Position numbers and translations under genes: made by a program | Assembly: GCA_017847835.1 (NCBI GenBank) | Contig: JAGASH010000002.1 | Span: 79,291-143,290 of the forward strand | Length of the DNA: 64,000 nucleotides | From: Oscillospiraceae bacterium | GTDB lineage: Bacteria; Bacillota; Clostridia; Oscillospirales; Ruminococcaceae | Direction of reading: 5' to 3' | The notes under the pieces: generated by a model | Told to the model about the DNA's origin: nothing | Seen by the model: only the letters and a program-made list of their open reading frames with translations | Database searches by the model: none | Shown: one piece after another, positions 32,281 to 41,983 of the stretch | Layout: every line of letters starts with the position of its first letter | Position numbering within the stretch: position 1 is the stretch's first letter

Positions 32281-33279
32281 ATGAGCGGAATAGAAATTGT
32301 TGGAACAGGAAGTTATTATCCCGAATTTGTCGCGGATAACGACAAGTTTTCGGAAATTCTCGACACCTCGGACGAGTGGATTTTCCCGAGAACAGGTATC
32401 AAGCAGCGCCATATCGCTGTGGATATGCCGAATTATGCAATGGGAGTAAAGGCTGCGGAAAACGCGCTCGATAATGCCGAACTTTCCGCGGAAGAAATCG
32501 ACCTGATTATCGTTTCTACCTGTACGCCCGATTTCTTCTATCCCGCGATGTCTTGCCTTATACAGAAGCATATCGGCGCAAAGAACGCGGCTTGCTTTGA
32601 CGTAAACAGCGCCTGCACGGGCTTTATCACGGCGGTTGATATCGCGCACAAGTTTATCGCGAGCGGCGCACACAAAAACGTGCTCGTTGTGGCAAGCGAA
32701 AAGCTCTCGGCTCAGCAGGACTACACAGACAGAGCTTCCTGCATACTTTTCGGTGACGCAGCCGGCGCGGTTGTCCTCAGAAAGAGCGAGAAAAAGTTCA
32801 GCTCATATATGGGAGCAGAGGGCGACGAGTTTGAGGCGCTTTACTGCAAGGTACACTACGAGAGCAACTGCCCGTTTTATGATAAGGAAAAGGACTACTA
32901 CAACAACCGCTTCGACACGTTTGCAAAGCAGAATTATCTTGTACAGGACGGAAAAGCCGTGTATAAATTCGCAGTAAACGCGATGTCAAACGCAGTGAGC
33001 GTTGTTGCGAAGGATTTCGGGATTTCTCCCGAGGAGCTGGATTTGGTTATCCCTCATCAGGCAAATCTTCGCATTATCGCAAAGGCAACCGAACTTCTTG
33101 GCATTTCTTCCGATAAGGTTTACACGAACATTGAGTATATGGGAAATGTTTCGAGCGCTTGTATTCCCGTTGCGCTGGACGAGCTCAACCGCGCGGGCAG
33201 GGTAAAGCCCGGAATGAAGCTTTGTCTTGTCGGTTTCGGTGCGGGACTTACTTACGGCTCGATTATTATGGACGTATAA
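32281..33279 (+). CDS. fabH: Beta-ketoacyl-ACP synthase III
   Basis: A 332-residue condensing enzyme that starts fatty acid chains from acetyl-CoA and malonyl-ACP. The active-site Cys is in DVNSACTGFI, His in LVIPHQANLRI and Asn in YMGNVSSACIPVAL, the usual Cys-His-Asn triad; the family's GNTS is GNVS here. The ATG at 32281 follows CAAGGAGATTTTTG. It opens the operon fabH-fabG-fabF-accB-fabZ-accC-accD-accA. Confidence 0.94.
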   Translation: MSGIEIVGTGSYYPEFVADNDKFSEILDTSDEWIFPRTGIKQRHIAVDMPNYAMGVKAAENALDNAELSAEEIDLIIVSTCTPDFFYPAMSCLIQKHIGAKNAACFDVNSACTGFITAVDIAHKFIASGAHKNVLVVASEKLSAQQDYTDRASCILFGDAAGAVVLRKSEKKFSSYMGAEGDEFEALYCKVHYESNCPFYDKEKDYYNNRFDTFAKQNYLVQDGKAVYKFAVNAMSNAVSVVAKDFGISPEELDLVIPHQANLRIIAKATELLGISSDKVYTNIEYMGNVSSACIPVALDELNRAGRVKPGMKLCLVGFGAGLTYGSIIMDV

Positions 33280-33312
33280 AAAGATACATTATTATATAGA
33301 AGGGGTTAAACT

Positions 33313-34044
33313 ATGAGCAAAACTGCAATTATCACAGGTTCCGGAAGAGGAATAGGCGCGGCGATTGCCAAGCGTCTTGCAAAGGACGGATTTGATATCG
33401 TCATAAACGAGCTTTCCGCAGAAGCGGGCGAGCAAACCGCCGAGGAGTGCCGCGCGCTCGGAGTTAAAGCGAGCGTTTACGCGTGCGATGTTTCAAACTA
33501 CGAGCAGTGCGAGGAAATGGTCAAGAAGGTCAAGGAAGAATTCGGCACGATTGACGTTCTCGTAAACAACGCGGGTATCACGCGCGACGGTCTGCTTCTC
33601 AGAATGAGCGAGGAAACCTACGACGACGTTATCAGAATTAATCAGAAATCCGTGTTCAATATGACAAAGCTGGTGGGAGCTGTTATGCTGAGGCAAAAGG
33701 GCGGAAGTATCGTAAATCTTGCGTCCGTTGCGGGACTTTACGGCAACCCCGGTCAGATGAACTATTCCGCTTCAAAGGGCGCTGTCATCTCGATGACAAA
33801 GACCGCGGCAAAGGAGCTCGGTTCTCGCGGTATTCGCGTAAACGCGGTTGCTCCCGGCTTTATCAGCACACCGATGACAGACAAGCTCACCGATGAGCAG
33901 AAAAACGCAATTCTCTCGCAGATTGCGATGAAGCGCTACGGCACTGCCGACGAGGTTGCAAATGTTGTTGCGTTCCTTTGCGGCGAGGAGTCGTCTTATG
34001 TAACGGGTCAAATCGTCGAAATCAGCGGCGGACTTAGTATGTGA
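33313..34044 (+). CDS. fabG: 3-oxoacyl-ACP reductase
   Basis: A 243-residue short-chain dehydrogenase using NADPH for the first reduction of the elongation cycle. It shows TGSGRGIGAAIAKRL (cofactor loop), NNAGITRDGLLLRM, the catalytic Ser in IVNLASVAG, YSASKGA (Tyr/Lys) and NAVAPGFISTPMTDKL. The length is typical. A GAAGGGGTTAA site precedes the ATG. Confidence 0.95.
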   Translation: MSKTAIITGSGRGIGAAIAKRLAKDGFDIVINELSAEAGEQTAEECRALGVKASVYACDVSNYEQCEEMVKKVKEEFGTIDVLVNNAGITRDGLLLRMSEETYDDVIRINQKSVFNMTKLVGAVMLRQKGGSIVNLASVAGLYGNPGQMNYSASKGAVISMTKTAAKELGSRGIRVNAVAPGFISTPMTDKLTDEQKNAILSQIAMKRYGTADEVANVVAFLCGEESSYVTGQIVEISGGLSM

Positions 34045-34058
34045 TTTTCGGAGGAAGT

Positions 34059-35300
34059 ATGGAAAGAAGAGTTGTTATTACAGGACTTGGCTGCGTTACT
34101 CCGTGCGGAAATTCCCCCGAGGAGCTCTGGAACAGCCTTTTGGAAGGCAAGCACGGCTTTGAGCTTGCACCGTGGTTTCCCGACCAGGAGCCCGATAATC
34201 TGAACGTTGTCGCAAGAGTCAAGAATTTTGACCCGACAACCGTTATCGACAAGAAAGAGGTTCGCAGAAGCGACGTTATCACGCAGTACGCGGTTTTCTG
34301 CGCCGACCAGGCTCTCAAAGACGCGGGAACCGATTTGAAGGACCTCGACCCGTTTAAGGTCGGCTGCGTTATCGGAAGCGGTATCGGCGGTGTCGAAACG
34401 ACCTACGAGGAAATGTTCAACTATCGTGAAAAGGGCAACAAGCGCGTTTCCGTGTTCACGATTACAAAGATGATTGGAAATATGGCGGCGGGAACGGTTG
34501 CTATCAAATTCGGCTTCAAGGGTTCGAATTTCTGCGTAACGACCGCTTGCGCGACGGGCACGCAGTCAATCGGCGAGGCTTTCAGAATGATTAAGCACGG
34601 CTATCTTGACGCGGCTCTTGCGGGCGGCACGGAACACGCTGATATCGGCTTCTGCCTCGCTTCGTTCAACAATATGAAGGCAATCACACGTTCTCAGGAC
34701 GTGGACAAGGCTTCGACGCCGTTTGACGCGGAGAGAAGCGGATTTGTTCTCGGCGACGGCTGCGGAATTGTCGTTCTCGAAGAATACGAGCACGCAAAGG
34801 CTCGCGGCGCGAAGATTTACGCGGAAATCAAGGGCTACGGCTCGACCTGCGACGCTTACCACGAAACCAGTCCCGACCCCGAGGGAGCAGGCGGCGCACA
34901 GGCTATGAGGCTTGCTGTCGAGGAAGCGGGAATTCCGTTCGAGCAGGTAAATTATATCAACGCTCACGGCACTTCCACTCACATGAACGATATGACCGAA
35001 ACAAAGGCTATCAAGGCTGCTTTCGGCGAACACGCGAAGAATATCGCGATAAACTCCACAAAATCGATGACGGGACATCTTCTCGGTGCTGCGGGAGGCG
35101 TTGAAGCGATTGTAACCGCGCTTTCCGTAAAGAACGGCAAGGTTCACCGCACGCTCGGACTGAAAACCCCCGACCCCGAATGCGACCTTGATTACGTTCC
35201 TGAGGGAACACGCGATATGAAGATAACCGCAGCGCTCAGCAACTCGCTAGGTTTCGGCGGTCACAACGGCTGTATCTGCCTTGTCCCTGTTGAGGATTAA
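34059..35300 (+). CDS. fabF: Beta-ketoacyl-ACP synthase II
   Basis: A 413-residue elongation condensing enzyme. It starts MERRVVITGLGCVTPCG behind TTCGGAGGAAGT. The nucleophile is in CVTTACATGTQSIG, the two active-site histidines are in YINAHGTSTHMND and STKSMTGHLLGAAGG, and the Phe-gate motif is NSLGFGGHNGC. It lies 14 bp downstream of fabG. Together with fabH, fabG and fabZ it gives a nearly complete elongation cycle, but an enoyl-ACP reductase gene is not in the window. Confidence 0.95.
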   Translation: MERRVVITGLGCVTPCGNSPEELWNSLLEGKHGFELAPWFPDQEPDNLNVVARVKNFDPTTVIDKKEVRRSDVITQYAVFCADQALKDAGTDLKDLDPFKVGCVIGSGIGGVETTYEEMFNYREKGNKRVSVFTITKMIGNMAAGTVAIKFGFKGSNFCVTTACATGTQSIGEAFRMIKHGYLDAALAGGTEHADIGFCLASFNNMKAITRSQDVDKASTPFDAERSGFVLGDGCGIVVLEEYEHAKARGAKIYAEIKGYGSTCDAYHETSPDPEGAGGAQAMRLAVEEAGIPFEQVNYINAHGTSTHMNDMTETKAIKAAFGEHAKNIAINSTKSMTGHLLGAAGGVEAIVTALSVKNGKVHRTLGLKTPDPECDLDYVPEGTRDMKITAALSNSLGFGGHNGCICLVPVED

Positions 35301-35327
35301 CGACAACTGAATTTCGGAGGATTTATA

Positions 35328-35816
35328 ATGAGTACAAAGGAAAAAGAAACCGTTACCCCTATCGAGGATACCGTGGAGTGCGTTGAGGCGCTCGCGAAAA
35401 TCGTCAAGGAGAACAAGCTCTCCAAAATCAAAATCAGCACAGAGCAAATGGATATCGTAATCGAGGGTGAGTGTCGTCCTGCAGCTCCCGTTATGCCGCC
35501 TATGGGAATGCCGATGCCCGCGATGCCCGCACCCGCAGGGAACGCTCCCGCGGCTGCTGCAAAGCCCGCCGAAGAGGCAAAGGGCAATTTCATCACCTCT
35601 CCGATTGTCGGAACGTTTTATTCTTCTCCCGCTCCCGAAAAGCCCGCTTACGTCAAAGTCGGCGACAGCGTAAATTCCGGCGATGTTGTGTGCATTATCG
35701 AGAGTATGAAGCTGATGAACGAGATTAACAGCGAGTTCTCGGGCAAGGTTGCAGAGATTTATGTGAATAACGGCGAGCCTGTCGAGTTTGGACAGAAGCT
35801 GATGAGAATTGAATAA
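35328..35816 (+). CDS. accB: Biotin carboxyl carrier protein of acetyl-CoA carboxylase
   Basis: A 162-residue carrier. The N-terminal part (VECVEALAKIVKENKLSKI) is followed by a Pro/Ala/Met-rich linker (residues about 50-85) and a C-terminal biotinyl domain whose lysine lies in CIIESMKLMNEI, with the thumb-type segment and VEFGQKLMRI. The ATG follows TTCGGAGGATTTATA. It is the swinging arm between AccC and AccD/AccA, all encoded downstream. Confidence 0.95.
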   Translation: MSTKEKETVTPIEDTVECVEALAKIVKENKLSKIKISTEQMDIVIEGECRPAAPVMPPMGMPMPAMPAPAGNAPAAAAKPAEEAKGNFITSPIVGTFYSSPAPEKPAYVKVGDSVNSGDVVCIIESMKLMNEINSEFSGKVAEIYVNNGEPVEFGQKLMRIE

Positions 35817-35825
35817 GGAGCGGCT

Positions 35826-36266
35826 ATGACTTTAAATCTTGAGCAAATCAAAGAAATTATCCCTCATCGCGACCCGTTTTTGCTTATCGATGAGGTAACC
35901 GAGCTTGAACCGGGCGTTCGCGTGACTGCGAAAAAGTACCTGAAGCCCGAAGAATATTGGTTTAAGGGACATTTCCCCGGACAGCCCGTAACCCCCGGCG
36001 TGCTGATGATTGAGATGCTCGCGCAGGCGGGAGCTGTTTGTGCGCTTTCGCTTCCCGAGAACAAGGGCAAAATCGCGTTCTTTGCGGGTATCGACAAGGC
36101 TCGTTTCAGAGGACAGGTTCTCCCGGGCGATACTCTTGAGCTGTCGGTTGAGATGACCGAGCAGAGAGGTCCTATCGGCTTCGGAAAAGCCGATGCAAAG
36201 GTGAACGGCAAGAAAGTCGTTACCGCGGAGATTTCCTTTGCGGTTGCCGAGCCCAAGTCCGAATAA
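35826..36266 (+). CDS. fabZ: 3-hydroxyacyl-ACP dehydratase
   Basis: A 146-residue hot-dog fold dehydratase. The catalytic His is in FKGHFPGQPVTPGVLMIEML (His then Glu of the partner subunit). It begins with IKEIIPHRDPFLLIDEVTEL, a FabZ hallmark. The gene starts 9 bp after accB behind AAGGAGCGGCT. Confidence 0.95.
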   Translation: MTLNLEQIKEIIPHRDPFLLIDEVTELEPGVRVTAKKYLKPEEYWFKGHFPGQPVTPGVLMIEMLAQAGAVCALSLPENKGKIAFFAGIDKARFRGQVLPGDTLELSVEMTEQRGPIGFGKADAKVNGKKVVTAEISFAVAEPKSE

Positions 36267-36284
36267 TTGTTGGGAGTAGACGGA

Positions 36285-37634
36285 ATGTTTAATAAAATAC
36301 TTATCGCAAATCGCGGAGAAATTGCCATTCGCATAATGAGAGCCTGCCGAGAGCTCGGAATAAAGACGGTTGCCGTTTATTCCGAGGCGGACAAATCCGC
36401 GCTTCACGCGCAGATTGCCGACGAGGCAATTTGTATAGGTCCCGCGGCTTCAAAGGACAGCTATCTCAACACCAAGGCGATTATTGCCGCTTGTGAAATA
36501 AGCCACGCTGAGGCAATTCACCCCGGCTTCGGATTCTTGTCCGAAAACGCGGATTTTGCGCGCTTGTGTGAAAAGTGCGGGATTACCTTCATAGGTCCTA
36601 ACGGCGATATTATGGACGCAATGGGCGACAAGGCAAGCGCAAAGCAGACTATGAAAAAGGCGGGAGTGCCTGTAATTCCCGGCTCGGACGGTGTTGTGCC
36701 TACGCTTGAAAAGGCTTATGAGCTTTGCCGCGAAATCGGCTATCCCGTTATGCTGAAAGCTTCGGCAGGCGGCGGCGGACGCGGTATCCGACTTGTAAAC
36801 TCCGAGGACGAGCTTGAGAGCAACTACCTCACGGCAAGCAAGGAAGCGCTCGATTTCTTCGGAAACGGCGATATTTACATCGAAAAGTTTGTTGTAAATC
36901 CGCGCCATATCGAGTTCCAGCTTCTTGCAGACAACTATGGAAACGTCGTTCATCTCGGTGAGCGCGACTGCTCGCTTCAGCGCAGAAACCAAAAGGTTCT
37001 CGAGGAAAGCCCGAGCCCGATTATGACCGAGGAGCTCCGCGAGAAAATGGGAAATGCCGCGGTAAGTGCGGCAAAGGCTTGCGGATATCGCAACGCGGGT
37101 ACGATAGAATTTCTTGTGGATAAGGACAAGAACTTCTATTTTATGGAAATGAACACGAGAATTCAGGTCGAGCACCCCGTAACCGAGTTTGTCACGGGAA
37201 TTGACCTTGTAAAAGCGCAGATAAGAGTTGCGGCGGGCGAGGAACTTTGGTTCTCGCAGAAGGACGTAAAGGTTAGCGGACACGCGATTGAGTGCCGTAT
37301 CAATGCTGAGGACCCGCGTCACGGCTTCCGTCCCTGCCCCGGAACTATAAATTCGCTTCACGCGCCCGGCGGCTTCAATGTGAGAATTGACAGCGCGGTT
37401 TACGCGGGCTACACAATCCCGCCGTTTTATGACAGTATGATTGCAAAGCTGATTGTAAAGGGCGCGGACAGGGAAGAAGCGATTATGAAAATGCGCGTGG
37501 CGCTCGCTGAGTTTATCATCGGCGGCGTTGAAACAAACATCGATTTTCAGCTTCGTCTGCTGCGTGACGAAAACTTTGTCAAGGGTGAATTTGACAACGG
37601 TTATCTTAACCGAACAAACATTATGGAGGACTAA
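36285..37634 (+). CDS. accC: Biotin carboxylase
   Basis: A 449-residue ATP-grasp enzyme that carboxylates biotin on AccB. It shows [20 protein letters not shown] at the start, ATP-binding [26 protein letters not shown], the catalytic region [14 protein letters not shown] and ECRINAEDP. The ATG at 36285 follows GGGAGTAGACGG; an upstream in-frame TTG gives only six more residues. Confidence 0.95.
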   Translation: MFNKILIANRGEIAIRIMRACRELGIKTVAVYSEADKSALHAQIADEAICIGPAASKDSYLNTKAIIAACEISHAEAIHPGFGFLSENADFARLCEKCGITFIGPNGDIMDAMGDKASAKQTMKKAGVPVIPGSDGVVPTLEKAYELCREIGYPVMLKASAGGGGRGIRLVNSEDELESNYLTASKEALDFFGNGDIYIEKFVVNPRHIEFQLLADNYGNVVHLGERDCSLQRRNQKVLEESPSPIMTEELREKMGNAAVSAAKACGYRNAGTIEFLVDKDKNFYFMEMNTRIQVEHPVTEFVTGIDLVKAQIRVAAGEELWFSQKDVKVSGHAIECRINAEDPRHGFRPCPGTINSLHAPGGFNVRIDSAVYAGYTIPPFYDSMIAKLIVKGADREEAIMKMRVALAEFIIGGVETNIDFQLRLLRDENFVKGEFDNGYLNRTNIMED

Positions 37635-37640
37635 TCGCCG

Positions 37641-38519
37641 ATGAATATTGAAGATATGTTCAAGGTTGTCAAGGCGCGTTTCACCGACGATAATCACCAG
37701 ACCGTCCAGGCGGAAAAGGACGTTGAAATCCCGCAGGATTTGCTGTTCAAATGTCCGCGCTGCGGCGGTGTTTTGTACAACGAGGAGTTTGTCAACAATA
37801 TGAAAGTCTGCCCGAAGTGCGGTTATCACGCGCGTTTGTCGTGGCAGGAGCGGCTTGATATGACCGTTGACAACGGCAGCTTCCGCGAGCTTGACGAAAA
37901 TCTCGTTTCGCTCAACCCGATTGGTTTCCCGCATTATGAGGAAAAAGTCGCGAAAATGGGCGAGCAGTGCAATATGAAAGAGGCAATTGTCACGGGAGAA
38001 TGCACAATCCGCGGTTATCGCTGCGTTTTGGGCATTATGGACAGCCACTTTATGATGGCGAGTATGGGAAGTGTTGTCGGCGAGAAAATCACCCGCGCTT
38101 TTGAATACGCGACCGAAAAGGGACTGCCCGTGATTATGTTCACGGCTTCGGGAGGCGCGAGAATGCAGGAGGGCATTATCTCTCTTATGCAGATGGCGAA
38201 AACTTCGGGCGCCGTTAAACGTCACAACGACGCGGGCGGGCTTTATGTAACGGTGCTGACCGACCCGACAACAGGCGGTGTACAGGCTTCGTTTGCAAGC
38301 CTTGGTGATATTCTGATTGCCGAGCCGAAGGTGCTGATAGGTTTCGCAGGACGCAGGGTTATCCAGAACACCGTCCGCACAAGACTTCCCGATGATTTCC
38401 AGTCCGCAGAGTTCCAGATGGAGAGCGGATTGCTGGATATGATTGTTGAGCGCGGAATGATGAGAAAAGCGCTCTCGAATATACTTAAGCTGCACGGCTT
38501 TCCGAAGGAGGCGCGCTGA
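37641..38519 (+). CDS. accD: Acetyl-CoA carboxylase carboxyltransferase beta subunit
   Basis: A 292-residue carboxyltransferase subunit with an N-terminal four-cysteine zinc ribbon (CPRCGG and CPKCGYHARLS) around residues 36-60 and the crotonase-like fold (FTASGGARMQEGIISLMQM, then LIGFAGRRVIQNTVR). It starts 6 bp after accC. Its stop overlaps the accA start (TGATG), consistent with equal production of the two transferase subunits. Confidence 0.95.
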   Translation: MNIEDMFKVVKARFTDDNHQTVQAEKDVEIPQDLLFKCPRCGGVLYNEEFVNNMKVCPKCGYHARLSWQERLDMTVDNGSFRELDENLVSLNPIGFPHYEEKVAKMGEQCNMKEAIVTGECTIRGYRCVLGIMDSHFMMASMGSVVGEKITRAFEYATEKGLPVIMFTASGGARMQEGIISLMQMAKTSGAVKRHNDAGGLYVTVLTDPTTGGVQASFASLGDILIAEPKVLIGFAGRRVIQNTVRTRLPDDFQSAEFQMESGLLDMIVERGMMRKALSNILKLHGFPKEAR

Positions 38520-39322
38520 TGAATAATTTAACCACTTGGGAGCGAATGGAGCTTATCCACAACAAAAACCGTCCCACAGTCAACGATTATATCCCCGCGC
38601 TTTTCACGAGATTTATGGAGTTTCACGGTGACAGAATGTGCGGCGACGACGGCGCGATTATCGGCGGTATCGGTTTTCTGAGCGATACTCCCGTGACTGT
38701 TCTCGCACAGGTCAAGGGTAGAACGCTTGACGAGAACAAGAAATCGAATTTCGCTATGCCTCACCCCGAGGGTTACCGCAAAGCGCTTCGTTTGGCGAAG
38801 CAAGCCGAAAAGTTCCGCAGACCGATAATCTGCCTCGTGGACACTCCCGGCGCGTTTTGTGGAGTTGAAGCGGAAAAACGCTGTCAGGGTGAAGCGATTG
38901 CGCGCAACCTCTACGAATTTATGACGCTTAAAACACCGATTGTCACGGTAATTCTCGGCGAGGGCGGAAGCGGAGGTGCTCTGGCGCTTGCTGTGTGCGA
39001 CGAGCTGGCAATGCTTCAGAATGCGATTTACAGCGTAATTTCCCCGAGAAGCGCGGCTTCCATTCTCTGGAAAGACCCGACCAAGGAGAAAGAAGCAGCC
39101 GAAATCCTCAAGATAACTGCGGAAGATTTGCTGCGGTTTGGCGTTTGCGACAAGATAATTCCCGAGCCCGAGGGCGGCGCACATCTTCAGCCCGCGGTTA
39201 CCGCCGACAGCATTTACGAGTACATCGTGGACGCGGTTTCGAGGCTGAAAACAGTTGACTTGAAGACGCTTTTGGATAATCGTTATCAGAAATTTAGAAA
39301 AATTGGTATGTTTACCGAATAA
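38519..39322 (+). CDS. accA: Acetyl-CoA carboxylase carboxyltransferase alpha subunit
   Basis: A 267-residue partner of AccD. Family motifs are GDRMCGDDGAIIGGIGFL, GYRKALRLAKQAEKF, CLVDTPGAFCGVEAEKRCQG and GEGGSGGALALAVCDE, then MLQNAIYSVISPRSAASILW. Proteobacterial AccA has about 50 more N-terminal residues; the short form is usual in Firmicutes. It is the last gene of the operon and overlaps accD by one base. Confidence 0.95.
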   Translation: MNNLTTWERMELIHNKNRPTVNDYIPALFTRFMEFHGDRMCGDDGAIIGGIGFLSDTPVTVLAQVKGRTLDENKKSNFAMPHPEGYRKALRLAKQAEKFRRPIICLVDTPGAFCGVEAEKRCQGEAIARNLYEFMTLKTPIVTVILGEGGSGGALALAVCDELAMLQNAIYSVISPRSAASILWKDPTKEKEAAEILKITAEDLLRFGVCDKIIPEPEGGAHLQPAVTADSIYEYIVDAVSRLKTVDLKTLLDNRYQKFRKIGMFTE

Positions 39323-39361
39323 TTTCAGTAAAAATTACCTGTATTTTTTGAGAATTTGGTA

Positions 39362-39390
39362 TTGATTATTTTGTAATAATGCTTTATAAT
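39362..39390 (+). promoter_or_regulatory. Promoter of acpP
   Basis: TTGATT (39362-39367), a 17-bp spacer and TATAAT (39385-39390). The acyl carrier gene therefore has its own promoter behind the acc genes. Confidence 0.75.
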
Positions 39391-39440
39391 AGTATTTGAC
39401 GATTCCGGAACACCGGTAAAAATAATTGGAGGTTTTACTA

Positions 39441-39674
39441 ATGGACATTTTTGAAAAGGTAAGAGACCTTATCGCAGACCAGCTCGACATCGCAGATAAG
39501 GACACAATCACGGAAGGTTCTTCCATCACCGACGACCTCGGCGCTGACTCTCTCGACGTTGTTGATTTGGTTATGGCAATCGAGGACGAGTTCTCCGTTG
39601 AAATCCCCGAGGACGAGGTTGAGAACATCAAGCTCGTTGGCGATATCGTTAAGTATATCGAGGATAAGCAGTAA
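39441..39674 (+). CDS. acpP: Acyl carrier protein
   Basis: A 77-residue acidic four-helix carrier. The phosphopantetheine serine lies in [18 protein letters not shown] (Ser about residue 37). The ATG at 39441 follows ATTGGAGGTTTTACTA. It supplies the carrier used by FabD, FabH, FabG, FabF and FabZ encoded upstream. Confidence 0.96.
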   Translation: MDIFEKVRDLIADQLDIADKDTITEGSSITDDLGADSLDVVDLVMAIEDEFSVEIPEDEVENIKLVGDIVKYIEDKQ

Positions 39675-39685
39675 TTTTCAACATC

Positions 39686-39717
39686 AAATCCCGACTGATT
39701 TTTCTGTCGGGGTTTTT
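39686..39717 (+). terminator. Terminator of acpP
   Basis: AAATCCCGAC and GTCGGGGTTT pair (one wobble) and a T-run follows. Confidence 0.85.
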
Positions 39718-39762
39718 GTTATGCTTTTTACAAAATTAGCTATGTATTTTACAAAAAAACAC

Positions 39763-39791
39763 TTGAAAAATTTTCGGATTTAGTGTACAAT
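39763..39791 (+). promoter_or_regulatory. Promoter of the pgk-tpiA-gpmI group
   Basis: TTGAAA (39763-39768), a 17-bp spacer and TACAAT (39786-39791). Confidence 0.75.
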
Positions 39792-39854
39792 ATATAATGT
39801 AATGTTCTGTTGGTTTACAGCAGAGAAATTTCACTTACGAAAGGAATATGAACT

Positions 39855-41075
39855 ATGAGCAAGCTCAACAAGAAGAATGTAGAGGATTTGAACGTAAAGG
39901 GAAAGCACGTTCTGGTACGCGTTGATTTCAACGTTCCGCTGAAGGACGGCAAAATCACCAACGATAACCGTATCACCGCGGCTCTTCCCACTATCAATAA
40001 GCTGACCGAAAACGGCGCAAAGGTTGTTTTGTGCTCGCACCTCGGCAAGCCCAAGAACGGTCCCGAGGCTAAGTTCAGCCTCAAGCCCGCAGCTGACAGA
40101 CTTGCTGAGCTCGTTTCGGCAAAGGTTACCTTCGCTCCCGATGACACCGTTGTCGGCGAGAACGCAAAGAAGGCTGTTGCTGAGATGAACGACGGTGATA
40201 TCGTTGTTCTCGAGAACACACGTTTCCGCGGCGCAGACGAAACCAAGAACGGCGAGGGCTTCTCCAAGGAGCTGGCTGACCTCGTAAACGGCGAGATTTT
40301 CGTTATGGACGCGTTCGGTTCTTCTCACAGAGCTCACGCTTCTACCGTTGGAGTAACAAAGTTCGTTAAGGAAACTGCTGTTGGTTACCTGATGAACAAG
40401 GAAATCGAGTTCCTCGGCAACGCTGTTGAGAACCCTGTTCGTCCGTTTGTTGCTATCCTCGGCGGTGCAAAGGTTGCCGACAAGCTCAATGTTATCTCCA
40501 ACCTGCTTGAAAAGTGCGACACGCTGATTATCGGCGGCGGTATGGCTTACACCTTCCTGAAGGCAAAGGGCTATGAGGTTGGTACTTCTCTCGTTGATGA
40601 TGAGAAGATTGATTACTGCAAGGAAATGCTTGCTAAGGCTGAAAAGAACGGCAAGAAGCTCCTCCTCCCTATCGATACCACAATCGCAAAGGCTTTCCCT
40701 GACCCGATTGACGCTGATATCGAGGTTCAGGTTGTTGACTCCGACAAAATTCCCGCTGATATGATGGGTCTTGATATCGGTCCGAAGACTATGGAGCTCT
40801 TCGCTGAGGCTGCTAAGACCGCTAAGACTGTTGTATGGAACGGCCCGATGGGCGTTTTCGAGAACCCCACTCTCAAGAAGGGCACCGTTGCAGTTTGCGA
40901 GGCACTTGCAGCTGCTGACGCTACAACAATTATCGGCGGCGGCGACTCCGCAACTGCTGCTATCAACCTCGGCTACGCTGACAAGATGAGCCACATCTCC
41001 ACCGGCGGCGGCGCTTCTCTCGAATACCTCGAAGGCAAGGGCCTGCCCGGCATCGACGCTATTCAGGACAAGTAA
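39855..41075 (+). CDS. pgk: Phosphoglycerate kinase
   Basis: A 406-residue glycolytic enzyme that makes ATP from 1,3-bisphosphoglycerate. It shows [14 protein letters not shown], the substrate His/Arg loop [36 protein letters not shown] and the nucleotide loop [15 protein letters not shown]. The length is typical. An ACGAAAGGAATATGAACT leader precedes the ATG. Codon use is strongly biased, as expected for high expression. Confidence 0.97.
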   Translation: MSKLNKKNVEDLNVKGKHVLVRVDFNVPLKDGKITNDNRITAALPTINKLTENGAKVVLCSHLGKPKNGPEAKFSLKPAADRLAELVSAKVTFAPDDTVVGENAKKAVAEMNDGDIVVLENTRFRGADETKNGEGFSKELADLVNGEIFVMDAFGSSHRAHASTVGVTKFVKETAVGYLMNKEIEFLGNAVENPVRPFVAILGGAKVADKLNVISNLLEKCDTLIIGGGMAYTFLKAKGYEVGTSLVDDEKIDYCKEMLAKAEKNGKKLLLPIDTTIAKAFPDPIDADIEVQVVDSDKIPADMMGLDIGPKTMELFAEAAKTAKTVVWNGPMGVFENPTLKKGTVAVCEALAAADATTIIGGGDSATAAINLGYADKMSHISTGGGASLEYLEGKGLPGIDAIQDK

Positions 41076-41088
41076 TTTCCGAAGCTAT

Positions 41089-41110
41089 GGGCGGACAGAT
41101 TTGTTCGCCC
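41089..41110 (+). terminator. Intercistronic hairpin between pgk and tpiA
   Basis: GGGCGGACA pairs with TGTTCGCCC (one wobble) around a short loop; only a weak T-run follows, so read-through into tpiA is likely. Confidence 0.5.
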
Positions 41111-41175
41111 TTTAGCTGTTTTGGGTAAAAATGTTTTAATTTTTCGGCGAAAGCCATAAGAAAGGAATTTTTATT

Positions 41176-41949
41176 ATGAACAAATCTGTAAGAAAAGCGG
41201 TTATCGCAGGCAACTGGAAGATGAACAAAACCCGTCCCGAGGCAAAGGCTCTGCTTGAAGAACTCAAGCCGCTGGTTGCTGACGTAAAGGGCGTTGAAAT
41301 CGTAGCTTGCGTACCTTTCACCAACCTTGAAACTGCTCTTGCTGCAACCGAGGGAACGAATATCAAAATCGGCGCTGAGAACTGCCACTTTGAGAAGAGC
41401 GGTGCGTTCACGGGCGAAATTTCTGCGGATATGCTGGCTGAAATGGGAGTTGAGTACGTTGTTCTCGGTCACTCCGAGCGCAGACAGTACTTCAACGAAA
41501 CCGACGAAACCGTTTACAAGCGCACAAAGGCTGCTCTCGCTGCCGGCTTGAAGCCTATCGTTTGCGTTGGCGAGCTGCTCTGGGAACGCGAGTGCAACAT
41601 CACCGAGGAAGTTATCGCGCGCCAGATTAAGCTTGATTTCTACGATATTTCCGCTGAGGATATGAAGAAGTGCATTATCGCTTATGAGCCCGTTTGGGCA
41701 ATCGGCACCGGCAAAACCGCGACAGCTGAGCAGGCTGAAGAAGTTTGCGCATTCATCAGAGCACAGCTCGAAAAGAAGTACGACAAGGCAACCGCAGAGG
41801 CTGTTACCATTCAGTACGGCGGCTCGATGAACGCGGGCAACGCTGAGGAGCTTGTCAAGAAGCCCAACGTTGACGGCGGACTTATCGGCGGCGCTTCGCT
41901 CAAGGCTCCCGATTTCACTGCAATTATCAAGGCTGCTGAGGCGAACTGA
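41176..41949 (+). CDS. tpiA: Triosephosphate isomerase
   Basis: A 257-residue TIM barrel interconverting the triose phosphates. Catalytic motifs are GNWKMNKT (Lys), VLGHSERRQYF (His) and AYEPVWAIGTGKTA (Glu and the phosphate loop). The phosphate-binding glycines are in YGGSMNAGNAEELVKKPNVD. It is flanked by pgk and gpmI, the usual glycolytic order. Confidence 0.97.
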   Translation: MNKSVRKAVIAGNWKMNKTRPEAKALLEELKPLVADVKGVEIVACVPFTNLETALAATEGTNIKIGAENCHFEKSGAFTGEISADMLAEMGVEYVVLGHSERRQYFNETDETVYKRTKAALAAGLKPIVCVGELLWERECNITEEVIARQIKLDFYDISAEDMKKCIIAYEPVWAIGTGKTATAEQAEEVCAFIRAQLEKKYDKATAEAVTIQYGGSMNAGNAEELVKKPNVDGGLIGGASLKAPDFTAIIKAAEAN

Positions 41950-41983
41950 TTTACTAAAAAGTTGATTGAAAGGATTTGGAAAT

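Noticed and set aside
36450..38495. 681-codon minus-strand frame opposite accC and accD
   Set aside because: It spans two well-identified plus-strand genes and its protein has no family features; it is a shadow.
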